A stretch of DNA of 64,000 bases from positions 82,766 through 146,765 of the forward strand of contig NQMI01000085.1 in assembly GCA_002270565.1 (NCBI GenBank). The letters are read 5' to 3'. The position numbers were made by a program, and so were the translations under genes. This DNA is from Stenocarpella maydis. Taxonomy: Eukaryota > Ascomycota > Sordariomycetes > Diaporthales > Diaporthaceae. The notes beneath the pieces were generated by a model. That model was not told where the DNA came from. It made no database searches and was given only the letters and a program-made list of their open reading frames with translations. Below, in pieces: positions 1 through 10,107 of the stretch (position 1 is its first letter; every line of letters begins with the position of its first letter).

Positions 1-323
1 TAGCCCTAGCAATGCCCAAATTAAGTACATACAAACTTCAGAAATCAGGCTATCCAATGCACTAAGTCATATACTTTTTGGGTAAGAAATAAGGGTAATG
101 CAGAGGTCTGAATTAAGGTGCAAATGCAGGCCAAAATAATCGACTCACGGCCACCAAACTCATCTTGCGTCACGCACGCACTGGGCGTACTTAGCGAAAA
201 TCGCCTGACTCGCAAGTCTAGGGTAACTCCTTGCTAGGAAGTCTAGGGTAACTCCTTACAACGAAGTCTAGGGTAACTCCTTGCACGGAGTACCAACGCC
301 CTGCTGAGCGGTTCCGTTTAACA
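1..323 (-). repeat. LTR-like repeat family R1, copy 1 (inverted, cut by window edge)
   Basis: Reading the minus strand, this stretch begins TGTTAAACGG at 323 and matches 7322-7644 base for base except for three G/A or C/T transitions (positions 14, 32 and 48). It contains three copies of a 19 bp unit (AAGGAGTTACCCTAGACTT on the minus strand; 214-232, 239-257, 264-282) spaced 25 bp apart. The TG start and the TATA box seen in longer copies suggest an LTR. No coding capacity is visible. It is much less RIP-damaged than the DNA beside it, which suggests late arrival or protection. Confidence 0.7.
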
Positions 324-846
324 TATATAGTTTAAACCATACCTTAAGGACTACCTAGGAAATCTTTAAGGACTATAGTAATCATAAGAAGGCCTTAAAA
401 TTACTCTTTTAAAACTTTAATACAAAGTAATAAGCTAAATATAAACTTATAAAATTAAATAAAAAGGACCTATTTTATTATATATAGTAAAGTTTTAGTA
501 TATTCTTTTATGTATACTAACTATATAAATAATACTTATATCTTTATATTTTACAATAAGCTTTAAAAAGAAATAATGGATAAACTAATAAATTAAGAGA
601 GACCTAAAGATTTCTTATAGTATATTAAGCTAGCATTAAATTAATAATTAGCTATATAAGCGATATATACAAAGAAAGGGAAATAAATTTAGTGGTTTTT
701 AAATATGAGCCAATATTAGAAAGTAATACTAACCCTAAACTATAGTATTAGAATATTATATAAGATCTATAAAGCTTATTATAACTTAATAATAGCTAAA
801 GAAAGAATTTAAGTATTATGACTATAGTAAGAAGGGCTACTTGTTA
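324..846. other. AT-rich RIP-degraded DNA, no gene
   Basis: Very AT-rich and rich in TpA steps, with stops in all frames. No recognisable protein remnant was seen. It is probably the decayed interior of a retroelement. Confidence 0.6.
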
Positions 847-1166
847 TGAATGTAACAGGAATAGAACCAGGGACTGACTGTTGGTCCCCTAGAGGCGCAG
901 ATGGAAACCCTACCGGCTAGCTGGATAGGCCAGTAGGAAGTAGTATGATCTAGCTAGGTCACGTGATGGATTGAAAGGATGACTAAGGCAGTTGGAGCAA
1001 TATTATTGCTTTAAATAATCCAAATACTCTGTTACTCTTCTTGCTTTTAGCAAGTAATGCTTTAAGTAAGCCCTTAGGAGTAATGCTCCTATTACTCTAG
1101 GCTAAAGAGATAGATTATATAAACCCTTAATTATTACTACTAGATAATATAGCTGTGACGATCACA
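847..1166 (+). repeat. LTR family 2, copy 1, weakly RIP-mutated
   Basis: Begins TGTTATGAATGTAACAGG and ends with a TCACA terminus inside a perfect 8 bp inverted repeat with a 3 bp loop (1151-1169). It matches the reverse complements of about 1236-1640 and 5060-5453, and the fragment at 3032-3103 (shared core GACTGTTGGTCCCCTAGAGG). A TATA-like stretch (gattatataaaccc) lies near 1113-1126. TG...CA termini and repeated occurrence support an LTR. Internal sequence (1167-1235) follows and is cut off by the opposing copy. Confidence 0.6.
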
Positions 1167-1235
1167 GCTGGTTCTTGGCTAATAAACCTAGTGAGCGGGT
1201 TTATATTTAAGAGGCGTTTAAGGTGGAATCATTCC

Positions 1236-1640
1236 GAGTGATATAAAAATAGTAATTAAAAGCTATTAAAGCTATTCCTAGATAAATACTTAAATTAATT
1301 ATTAAAGAGCTATCTTAAGCTATACTATCTAATAATAATAATTATAGATTTATATAGTTTATTTCTTTAGCCTAAAGTAATATGAGTATTCCTCCTTATA
1401 GCTTATTTAAAGCATTATTTGCTAGGAGTAATAGGAGTGATAGAGCATTTAGATTATTTAAAGTAATAGTATTAGTCTGACTATCTCAATTATCTTTTTA
1501 ATTTATTATATAATCTTACTAGGTTATACCTCTTTCTACTAGTCTATTTAGCTAACTAGTAGGGTTTTATTTATACCTTTAGGGGACTAATAATTAATCT
1601 TTAATTCCATTCGTATTATACTTCTAATAATATTCCCTTT
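1236..1640 (-). repeat. LTR family 2, copy 2, strongly RIP-mutated, opposite orientation
   Basis: The reverse complement aligns along its length with 847-1155, including the core that reads ATTAGTCCCCTAAAGG here. Differences are mostly C-to-T and G-to-A, as expected for RIP. It faces copy 1, so the two form an imperfect converging inverted pair of about 800 bp. The outer limits are approximate. Confidence 0.55.
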
Positions 1641-2012
1641 TTTATTAATTTTTATCCTTAAAGAATTTATTTAATATATTTATTTTTTCTTTATTATTTA
1701 ATGTTTTATATAGACTTCTTTTGTAATTTATTATAATACTATCTATTAAGAAGTTATATTTTAAGGAGTTAAATAAATATAATTATCTTTTTACTTTAAT
1801 TAAGTTCTTTAGTTTTAAAGGTATACCTCATATATTTTATAAAAAGAAAAGGTAGTTTCATTAAGTAATAAAAGAAATATTATATTATTCTGCTTATATT
1901 AGGTAGGGTAAGAAATATCATAATTCTAAGGTTTCTTATAATAATCACTAGGGTTTCCTAGTAGGAAACTTAGTACATAGGGTTTATATTTAGAAGATGT
2001 TTGTGTTATAGA
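1641..2012. other. AT-rich degraded DNA between LTR remnants
   Basis: T-rich sequence immediately inside the minus-strand LTR copy. It resembles in composition the stretch beside the 3' LTR of element B. No protein remnant could be read. A short palindromic motif, CTAGGGTTTCCTAGTAGGAAAC, straddles about 1947-1969 without a clear role. Confidence 0.4.
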
Positions 2013-2397
2013 TGTAATATGATATATGATTAGGGCATAGCTAATTAGAAGCTAATAAGGTTATCTAAGAATAAATACTTAAATATTTAGATTCACTACT
2101 AAAGACCTATTTTATTTAGATGCTATTTATTAATAATAAATATATACTTATATAATCTATCTCTTTAGCTAGAAATATTAGATATATTACTAGGCCTGTG
2201 TATCTAGTATTGAGGATATATTAGATATCCTATTGATTTAATATATCTATCTAGTAGGTGGATCTTAGACCCTAACCCTAGGTAGCTGCTTACTTTATTA
2301 TTAAGGTCCTACGGGGTTACATTCTTGCATTTGATTTTAATTCCTTAGTTATTAGAATGGGTGCTTTAGGTACTACTATAGTTAGCTTAAAATATTA
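2013..2397 (-). repeat. Degraded LTR related to the LTRs of elements A and B
   Basis: Order and short matches follow the minus-strand LTR of element B (50752-51195): a TGTAATATGA terminus, a block of tandem CCCTAA-like words (2269-2281), and the closing TTAGCTTA word before a CTCCC tract. Heavy transitions prevent a base-level alignment by eye. A decayed antisense ORF lies beyond it, as in element B, which supports the relationship. Confidence 0.45.
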
Positions 2398-2619
2398 TCT
2401 CCCTTCTTACTTATTTCATCCTTAAAAGTAATGTATAAATAATTCTTCTTTACTATCTCATTAAATTATATTTTTTTAATTTATTATATTATTTAAAGGC
2501 AAAAATTTATATATTATTAAATCTTCTTTTTGGAAAGCTTTAAATTCTTTTCTTATTTATATTTTGAAGACTTTAAAATAAAATAGCATTCTTGTTATCA
2601 TTATTAAGAATTGTATTAA

Positions 2620-3012
2620 GATACCTTCTTATTTATCTTATAAGAACTATAGTATCAAGATATATTTAGTATCCCCTTGGGATTATTTTATTATATTAAG
2701 TATATTTAGTTAGTTATTCTTTATTATAATATTTTAGGGCTACCTTCTTTAGACCTTTGGAATATTACTAAGTAGTATTAACTTTTGAAGTAGTAGCGAG
2801 AGGCTGCTAAGGAGGAGCATTAGGTTATTAATAATAAGATTAAATGCCTTTATATATAGAAGAAAGAATAAGGTTATAAGGTATAATATTTATTATGATT
2901 TAAACTTTATAAAGGAGTTAGATTATATAGAGGTAGAGGAAGCTAAGGCTAAGTATATATAGATTATAAAGTAATCTGCTAAGATGACTTATTGCTCTTT
3001 TATAGAGGACGC
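2620..3012 (+). pseudogene. Decayed zinc-cluster/coiled-coil ORF, antisense to a Gypsy element (copy 1)
   Basis: The plus strand can be read, through many stops, as a Cys-rich region whose cysteines are mostly lost, followed by a charged helical stretch (readable words include REAAKEEH and NNKIKCLY). The same arrangement is better preserved at 51290-51840 inside element B, where it also sits next to the 3' LTR and runs opposite to pol. I recognise this layout from hypothetical proteins that recur near fungal retrotransposons. The function is unknown. Truncated by LTR family 2 at 3032. Confidence 0.4.
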
Positions 3013-3031
3013 TAGTAATATAATAGTATAG

Positions 3032-3103
3032 TGTTACAAATGTGACAGGAATAGAACCAGGAGCTGACTGTTGGTCCCCTAGAGGCGCAGATAAAACCCC
3101 ACC
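3032..3103 (+). repeat. LTR family 2, 5' fragment (copy 3)
   Basis: Matches 847-935 closely for about 70 bp (TGTTACAAATGTGACAGGAA start, then the GACTGTTGGTCCCCTAGAGG core). It is broken at 3104, where a different short LTR begins, so it marks an older element that served as an insertion target. Confidence 0.6.
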
Positions 3104-3283
3104 TGTTACAGGATGGAACCCTAGGTATTAGCGCAGTCCGGCTCCCTCCAGACCCACTTGGGATTCCGCACACAAGAGCGCAGATTCCAGACTTACAGGA
3201 TTTTCCTTCTACTTTTTCTTTCCTTATCAAACCTAGCTTAACTACAGCTAATATATAACATTAGCTTATATACATCCGTTACA
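3104..3283 (+). repeat. Short LTR of family D (about 180 bp)
   Basis: Bounded by TGTTACAGG at the start and CCGTTACA at the end, an exact TGTTAC/GTTACA inverted terminal pair typical of an LTR. A gag remnant on the same strand follows downstream. A related 30 bp fragment (ACAGGGTGGAACCCTAGGTG) appears at 43922-43951 on the other side of the gene island, cut there by the LTR of element A. Confidence 0.55.
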
Positions 3284-3419
3284 TTAGGTTTAATCCCCTA
3301 TAGTTCCTTTACAATCTTCTAGCAAATCAAAACTCTAAATAAAATATTAAGAAATATACCTTAGTAAGGTACTAGAGATAGCAGCAAGATAAGGCCTTTA
3401 AGAGCTACCCATATCCTAA

Positions 3420-4432
3420 CAGAAAACAAGTTTATATACGTAATAACCAATCACCTAGAGTTTAGCCAAGCTATCCTTATAGCACTATAAAATCAGAGCA
3501 TTTTAAAGGGTATTATAAGGCAGGCAGCCCAGAACGCCACTTAGGGAGCCATAAGGATAATACAGGAAACTATACAGGAGATATAGAATGCCGCCCGCAA
3601 GTTAGTACCCCAACCCACACCCCAACTAGCGCTACAGCTAGCGCCCTAACACCAGCTACATCCTTAACCTAATGCTACCCCAGCAACCAACATCCCTACC
3701 ACCTTAAAGACCGGCCCTGTTTGCATAAAAGGCAACCCCAGGCCCTATAGCCCTAGCAGGCTCCAATTTATCCCCAACATTATATTCAGCTAGGGCCCCA
3801 TAGGGCCCTAGTACAAGGCTCTAGCCTAGCCAGCCTAAAATGGAAAGTTAAATAAATATACTAATTTCTAAGCCTCCCTAATCTTAAAACTATAAGTAGA
3901 TAAGACTATAGGCTATATTAGTAATAACCAAAAGGCCTAATATAAGATATATTAATACCTAAATACTAAAGCTAAATTTAAAAAATATATTTTTTAGAAC
4001 AATAAAGGAATTAATATGAATTTTAATCTTAAGAAGTTAATTACCTATATAAATTATACCTTCTCCTTAATTATTTATAAAGAAAGAGAGTAAAACAACC
4101 TTATAAGGCTTAAGCAAAAAGATAGCCAGCCTTTTAGGGATTTTGTTATAAACTTTAAGAGTACTCTTATAAGAGCAAGAGGGTATACTTAGAATAATAA
4201 ATCCCAAATAATATAGCTATATTAGGGTATATCTAAAGCCCTAAAGAATAAGCTAATTATTATTATACTACTAATGGAGTTTGAAGAGTATATAGCTGCT
4301 ATTTAATTGATTGCCTAAAGGTTTAAGTAAACTAGGGAATTTAAGGCTCTATATTAGAAACTCTACTATAGTAAATAAGCATCTTATATAATATTAGGCA
4401 CAATCCCTGCATTAGCCTAGCTGGGCTCTATC
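3420..4432 (+). pseudogene. Retrotransposon gag remnant
   Basis: Plus-strand reading with many stops gives a Pro/Gln/Ala-rich start (3590-3700) followed by a retrotransposon gag-like segment (3840-4380). The latter has readable words such as KQKDSQPFRDFVINFKST and LLMEFEEYIAAI, in the order expected for Ty3-type gag. The coding sequence ends abruptly at an N (4435) and repeat R1 copy 2, so the pol part is missing here. Stop codons are mainly TAG/TAA at former CAG/CAA codons, the RIP signature. Confidence 0.55.
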
Positions 4433-4435
4433 TTN

Positions 4436-4935
4436 TGTTAAACGGAACCGCTCAGCAGGGCGTTAGCACTTCGTGTAAGGAGTTACCCTAGACTTGCAAG
4501 TCAGGCGAATTTCGCTAAGTACGCTCAGTGCGTGCGCAATGCAAGATAAGTTTGGTAGCCGTAAGTTAATTATTTTAGTCTGCATTTGCACCTTAATTTC
4601 GGACCTCTGCATTACCCTTATTTCTTGTCTAAATAGTATGTAACTTAGTTTATTAGATAGCTTAAATTTTGAAGTTTATATATACTTAATTTTGGTATTG
4701 CTAGGGCTATAGTTAGCTGGATGCTTAGAACCAAAGATGGTATGTTGGAAGGGCGAATTTTCTAGCTTTTGCAAACTTGCACCAGAGCCCACCGCAGCGT
4801 GCTCGCGGGTAAGACGATATCAGAGGGTATATAAGGAGGGCTTATAGAAGCCCACTCAAAATCAGTACCAGATAGCAACAAGCAATCACAAGTTTTCCAA
4901 CCAGTACTCTGCAGCCCCCTGAACCACTTCGATCC
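4436..4935 (+). repeat. LTR-like repeat family R1, copy 2
   Basis: Starts TGTTAAACGGAACCGCTCAG and aligns with 7322 onward through the TATA region (tatataagga near 4830-4840), then diverges downstream of it. It has only one copy of the 19 bp unit that copies 1 and 3 carry three times. Several C-to-T and G-to-A changes relative to copy 3 indicate RIP. The 3' end is uncertain. A single N at 4435 immediately precedes it, so this junction may be an assembly join. Confidence 0.6.
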
Positions 4936-5059
4936 AGTATCATACCTACCAATAATTTAAATAAAAGTAGTTAAAATATAATAATCATAGCTAATTTTTA
5001 ATTAATAAATTTAATAAGTAGTTTTATATTTAAATAGTATTTATGATAAAATTATTTTA

Positions 5060-5453
5060 AATAATATCATAACTATAATTAAATGCTATTAAAGTTATCT
5101 TTAAGTAAATACTTAAAGTAATTATTAAAAAGCTATTTTAAGTTTAATTATTTAGTAGTAATAATTATAAGTTTGTATTATTTATTTCTTTAAATTAAAT
5201 AAAGTAATATAAATATTACTTCTTATAGCTTATTTAATGTTTTACTTACTAGGAGTAATAAAAGTAATAAAGCATTTAGATTATTTAAAGTGACAGTATT
5301 AATATAACTATCTTAATTATCCTTTTAATTTATTATATAAACTTGCTAGGTTGTACCTCTTCGTACCGGCCTGTTTAGCTACCTAGTGGGGTTTTATCTA
5401 TATCTCTAGGGGACTAATAGTCAGTCCCTAGTCTTATTCCTATTACATTTATA
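5060..5453 (-). repeat. LTR family 2, copy 4, RIP-mutated
   Basis: The reverse complement carries the family core (GACTATTAGTCCCCTAGAG near 5400-5430) and the same downstream order as 847-1155: an AATGCTTTATTACTTTTATT stretch, then a TATA-like stretch. It is intermediate in damage between copies 1 and 2. The inner limit is approximate. Confidence 0.55.
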
Positions 5454-7321
5454 ATGATAAACTAGGAATAAATATTAAATATTTATTTTAAATAAATATA
5501 TAATCTATAAGATAATAACGTTTAAATAATATTATAAAGATAATAATATTATTTTTATTAATATTTTATTATTTTTATTAATACGTTATTACTTTATTAA
5601 CATATTATTGTATTTATTAATATATTATTATTTTCATTAATATATTATTATATTTTGGTATATATTATAAGTATTAAATAATGTAGTATTTTTAGTATTA
5701 AAGTATATATGTAAACATAAGATTAATTTCAGTATTTAGGCTTTAATCAAATATATTATTTAATTTAAGTTCTTTATTACATTTAAGGCAGCTCAAAATA
5801 AGGTCTTTATAAAAAAATATAAAAGTCAATTTTCAAGTAATTAATATTTCTTTATAAGATTTAAATTTTAATATTTTAAGCTACATATTTATTTATAAAC
5901 TTTAAAGTAATTACTCTTTATATTCTTCTTGAAATAGAGATTATAAATATTCTTAAATGCTTATTAAGCTATTCAATAATTACGTTTTATTAAAATGAAG
6001 ATCTCTAACTATTAAGATAGCTTCCTTAAATTAATTTTTAAACTACTTAAAAAGTTTGTAAAGGATATATAAGTAATAGTATATTAAATTACTCTTTTAG
6101 GTAATTAGGTTTATACTGTTAACAAGGCTAATACTAGACTCATAAAATACTAAAGGGCTAAAAGATACTAGGTTTATCTTAAAAAATATATATAATATTA
6201 ACCAGTTTCTAATAATAATCAATAGAAAATAAAAAGAACAGTAGTTAGTTAATAAAATATCTAGTAATAGCAAAGATTTAATTTATAATAAACTACGGAA
6301 ATAATAATATAATAATTATAATAAGATTAATATAATATAAGAACTTATAAGAAAGATATAAAGAATTTTAATAAGCTACGTTTTAAGTAAATAATAATAC
6401 ATATAATTTAGTTAGTATAAATTAGTATAAATATATATATATATATATATATATTAACATATTAAAATAAATTAAGCTTTTAATAATAAGTTTAATATAA
6501 TTTAATGTAAAGTATATTTTTCCTAGTAAAAGTTACTATTTTTAAACTAATACTATACTTAGTTTAATTTCTCCAAATTTATAAAATTAATTAAATTTAA
6601 ATAATTAATTAAATTTAAATAATTAAGTATAGTTAATACTAACTAGTACTAACTTTTATTACTTACTTAGCTCCAGATAGGTTCTCAGGTAGCTTAAAGT
6701 TGATAAATGTACTAAAACTTAACTACTTCCTAGCCCTAGCTACTTTATATTATCCTACGTCATATAATAAAGAAATTAATAATTATTTTTAAGTTGATAT
6801 TAATTTTATTAGTAAATTTAAATTCTTTATTATATTCAAAATATTCTGTAATTAAATCTTTTTGAAAATGATATTAAAATAGTATTTAAGATATTTAAGC
6901 ATATACTTTAAGATTTAAATACTATTATTTCTAAATTTAATATTTACTTAAAAAGTTTAATATTATTTATTGTTATCTTTTTTTTAATAATACGAATTTT
7001 AAATACCTATTAATATTAAATAAAGTATTAAGTAATTAAAATTTATTTCAACAAATCTTTATATATTAAACTAGCTTCTTTATATTACTTATGAAACTTA
7101 TTAGTTAATTATTAAATAATTTATGAATAATAACATATAAATTTAGAATTATAAATAGTTAAATTTATATATTTGAAAAGGCTAATATAAGATTCATTAA
7201 ATATTAAAAGACTAAAAAACCCTAAGTATAGGTTAAAGAAGTATTTAATATTTAAAAATATTAAGTAATAATTTAAGAAAAAACAAAAAGACAATTAGTT
7301 AATAAAATTAATAGCAATATT
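5454..7321. other. Extremely AT-rich degraded region with simple repeats, no gene
   Basis: Almost entirely A and T. At 5525-5665 a loose tandem array of a TTATTAATATATTATTATTT-like word recurs about every 30 bp. At 6427-6455 there is a pure TA dinucleotide run. No protein remnant can be read. Most likely retroelement DNA taken to saturation by RIP and slippage. Confidence 0.6.
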
Positions 7322-7880
7322 TGTTAAACGGAACCGCTCAGCAGGGCGTTGGTACTCCGTGCAAGGAGTTACCCTAGACTTCGTTGTAAGGAGTTACCCT
7401 AGACTTCCTAGCAAGGAGTTACCCTAGACTTGCGAGTCAGGCGATTTTCGCTAAGTACGCCCAGTGCGTGCGTGACGCAAGATGAGTTTGGTGGCCGTGA
7501 GTCGATTATTTTGGCCTGCATTTGCACCTTAATTCAGACCTCTGCATTACCCTTATTTCTTACCCAAAAAGTATATGACTTAGTGCATTGGATAGCTTGA
7601 TTTCTGAAGTTTATATGTACTTAATTTGGGTATTGCTAGGGCTATGGTTGGCTGGTTGCTTGGAACCAAAGATGGTGTGTTGGAAGGGCGAATTTTCCGG
7701 CATTTGCAAATTTGCACCAGAGCCTACCGCAGCGTGCCCAGGGGTGAGACGACGTCGGAGGGTATATAAGGAGGGCTTACAGAAGCCCAACTTAATTCAA
7801 TACAAAGTTGTCCAGACCATTGTCAATCGTCCCAATTCGCCTCAGAGCACCACACTGCGACCCTGCCGAAACACACGCTG
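7322..7880 (+). repeat. LTR-like repeat family R1, copy 3 (best preserved)
   Basis: Starts TGTTAAACGG. Three 19 bp units lie at 7363-7381, 7388-7406 and 7413-7431. A TATA box (tatataagga) lies near 7763 and a transcript-leader-like region follows. The first 323 bp are the inverted twin of 1-323. A 97-codon open frame (7588-7881) falls within it, but it spans the putative promoter and resembles nothing, so I do not call it a gene. The 3' limit is uncertain because copies 2 and 3 diverge after about 7805. Confidence 0.65.
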
Positions 7881-7967
7881 AACTGAATGCTATTCTATAG
7901 CACAAATTCATCAGAATATTAAAAATGTAATTTATAATACATTAAATAAATAATATTATCATAATAA

Positions 7968-7978
7968 NNNNNNNNNNN
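7968..7978. other. Assembly gap (11 N)
   Basis: Run of 11 N within AT-rich DNA. A second run of exactly 11 N is at 36105-36115, so the length looks like a fixed placeholder rather than a measured gap. Confidence 0.95.
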
Positions 7979-8440
7979 AGGAATTTTAGAATTTTTTTAG
8001 CTTAATTATATAAGAAACCTAATTTTAAATCCTTATAATTTTATTTTTCTAATATAGCTTGTATTAAAAAATTTGAAAATTCATATGAAAAGCAAGATAA
8101 CTAAATTATATAAAATTTAAGCTATTATAAAATTTATATTTATTTTAAGCTCAGTTTAAGGGTTTTAGTAGGGTTAATATAGATATTGTTTATATGGAAA
8201 ATTAGGGTGGCTATATGTAGTACCTGGCTACTTTCTAATAAATTACGTTATTATAATTTTATAACTTTATTTATTGAGTAATAAAGACCTAAAAGGTTGA
8301 AAAAGAGTTTAGGGTTTAGCTAGTAAATAATTATAATTAAATAAAATATAGTTTTAAAAAAATAATCAAGGCCTTTTGTAACCCTTATACCTAGGAGGGG
8401 TTAGTCGTACTGTATAAAGGTGTTCTTCTCTAGTATGAAG
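7979..8440. other. AT-rich DNA to the left island border
   Basis: Degraded AT-rich sequence without readable genes. Base composition changes to GC-rich over roughly 8,390-8,600. Confidence 0.6.
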
Positions 8441-10107
8441 CCTGACCGAAACAGTAACCCCTCATTTCAATTCCCAGAGCTAGCCTCCTCTTATATTCTG
8501 GCTCTCTGGCAGGCCCTAAGTCAAATATAAATACCGGATATGGTTGGACTGCTTGGTCTTGAGATACGCAACCACCTGCCTGCTTAGTTAATTGACAGGT
8601 GCAAGTTCATTGTTGGTTCTGGGGACGATGCGACTCGCGGCGGACCGTAGCAGACGCGAATTCCCCTGTATGGTCTTTGAAGGGCCAGTATGGATATTGT
8701 AACATGCGGGCGGTCGGCGAGGAACCCTGCCCCACACACCCTGCGCCGGTTGAAGGCGGATTGGGGTGGGTGAGGCCGCGGCGTTAGCTTGCCGTTCCTG
8801 TGGTGAGCCGGGGCGTTGTGTGGGTTAAACGCGTCGCCGATATGAGCAGTCGGTATTGCAATGTTCTCACGGACAAGGATGCCTCCATCTGTGCTCCCCT
8901 CCCAGTACACTACAGTCTACTCTGTACTAGGTATTATTTGACTGTGGACGGGTAGTAAATATAGTCGGCCTGGACCAGTGCTAGTGTGCTGTGGGAATGC
9001 TACACTGGCCAAAGACTATATGATCTGACTGCTTCGAGGGACGCCCTCTAGCCCCGTGCGGAGCCTAATAATAGCCCACCCGGTCGCTGGTGCTCACCTG
9101 GGTGCAGCAAGAGGTGAGATGGAAGATGGGCTTGCCGCCGAGGGTTGCAAGTGGCCTGCAGGCGCGGGCCAGGCATCACACGCACATGGCCGCTGATTGG
9201 ATGAGCGGCTTGGAGGGGTCGAGGGCGGGTAGCCAATGGGGTGCTGGAGGCGGCACGCACGTAGTAGTCGTAGCCGCCCAGGCAGGCCAAGTCGCCAACC
9301 TCCAAGTAGCATTCCCGCGCCCGTCAACCAACCAGGTGCCCGCACCACAACTGATCACCAATCTGCCAGAATGCGAGCCCGAGCCTGGCCCCGCCCCGCC
9401 CCAATCAACTGCCACCACCCACCCCAGGCTTCACAACGTGACAAGGTCCCTCATGGCGCCAGTTCCTGTCGGTCGAGCCATGGCACCATGGAGAGGCGGG
9501 CGACGTGATATTTTCAGCAGCCCCGATGCCACAACGGCCGGCGCTCGTCATTAGACCTGCTCTCTTACCCTCCACCTCGACTCCCGAGTCTCGAGTCTCG
9601 CAGCCCCGGCGTCACCTTGACACCTTGATCACCCTGCTGGGCGTCTATTTCCGTCTCGAATCGCCCGCTCGCATCTGGCACCCTGTCCTATCAGCTTTCC
9701 CACGGCTGACGGCTTCCCGTGTGCCCCAGTGCCGTGTATGCTTGGTGGTCCTACCCGACCTGTTCTTGTTATGCTCCCAATGTGTGCTAACCCCCCGTCC
9801 AGGGCCACTTAACCTCCCGGTACCTCCCACGAGGCGGGTCACATGAGATCGTCCCTCCCCGTGGCCAGCGGCTACTGAAAACCATTGTCCTCCCCCCTCA
9901 GGCCCGGCCTTGGGACTCTCTTCCTCCTCGACAGCTGGCCTCACTTGCATCTCTTCAACGTCTGTCGCCGTCTTGACGCCCTGCTCTTCAACCAACCTGA
10001 CAAGCAAGCCTCTTTCTTTTCTTTCTCATTCCTGCCGTTCCACCAGGACCACCGTCCTCCACCCTTGTTTTCTCTGGCTGCCCTCGTCGCCCAGTCCAGC
10101 CCTCGCA
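8441..10107. other. Gene-free GC-rich flank and upstream region of the first gene
   Basis: Open frames occur on both strands (for example 9090-9554 and 8584-8910), but they overlap each other, show no recognisable domains and reflect GC richness. The last 700 bp are C/T-rich, typical of a fungal promoter and 5' leader. Opposed CCAAT-type words occur at 9196-9200 (ATTGG) and 9233-9237 (CCAAT). No RNA gene seen. Confidence 0.5.

Noticed and set aside
2265..2285. CCCTAACCCTA words resembling telomere repeats (also near 51067 and 58530)
   Set aside because: They recur at the same place inside related LTRs, only two units long, so they belong to the LTR and do not mark a chromosome end.
3012..3230. 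72-codon minus-strand frame
   Set aside because: It covers the LTR family 2 fragment and LTR D; open by chance in less mutated repeat DNA.
6427..6455. TA dinucleotide run as a possible origin or centromere element
   Set aside because: A simple slippage tract in RIP-degraded DNA; no supporting feature.
7363..7431. Regularly spaced short repeats considered as a CRISPR-like array
   Set aside because: Only three units with 6 bp spacers, inside a dispersed eukaryotic repeat.
7588..7881. 97-codon frame in repeat R1
   Set aside because: It spans a putative U3 region and TATA box. The homologous stretch in copy 2 is broken and no protein family is recognisable.
9090..9554. 154-codon frame upstream of the first gene
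   Set aside because: Several frames on both strands are open here because of GC richness; no domain or conserved wording.
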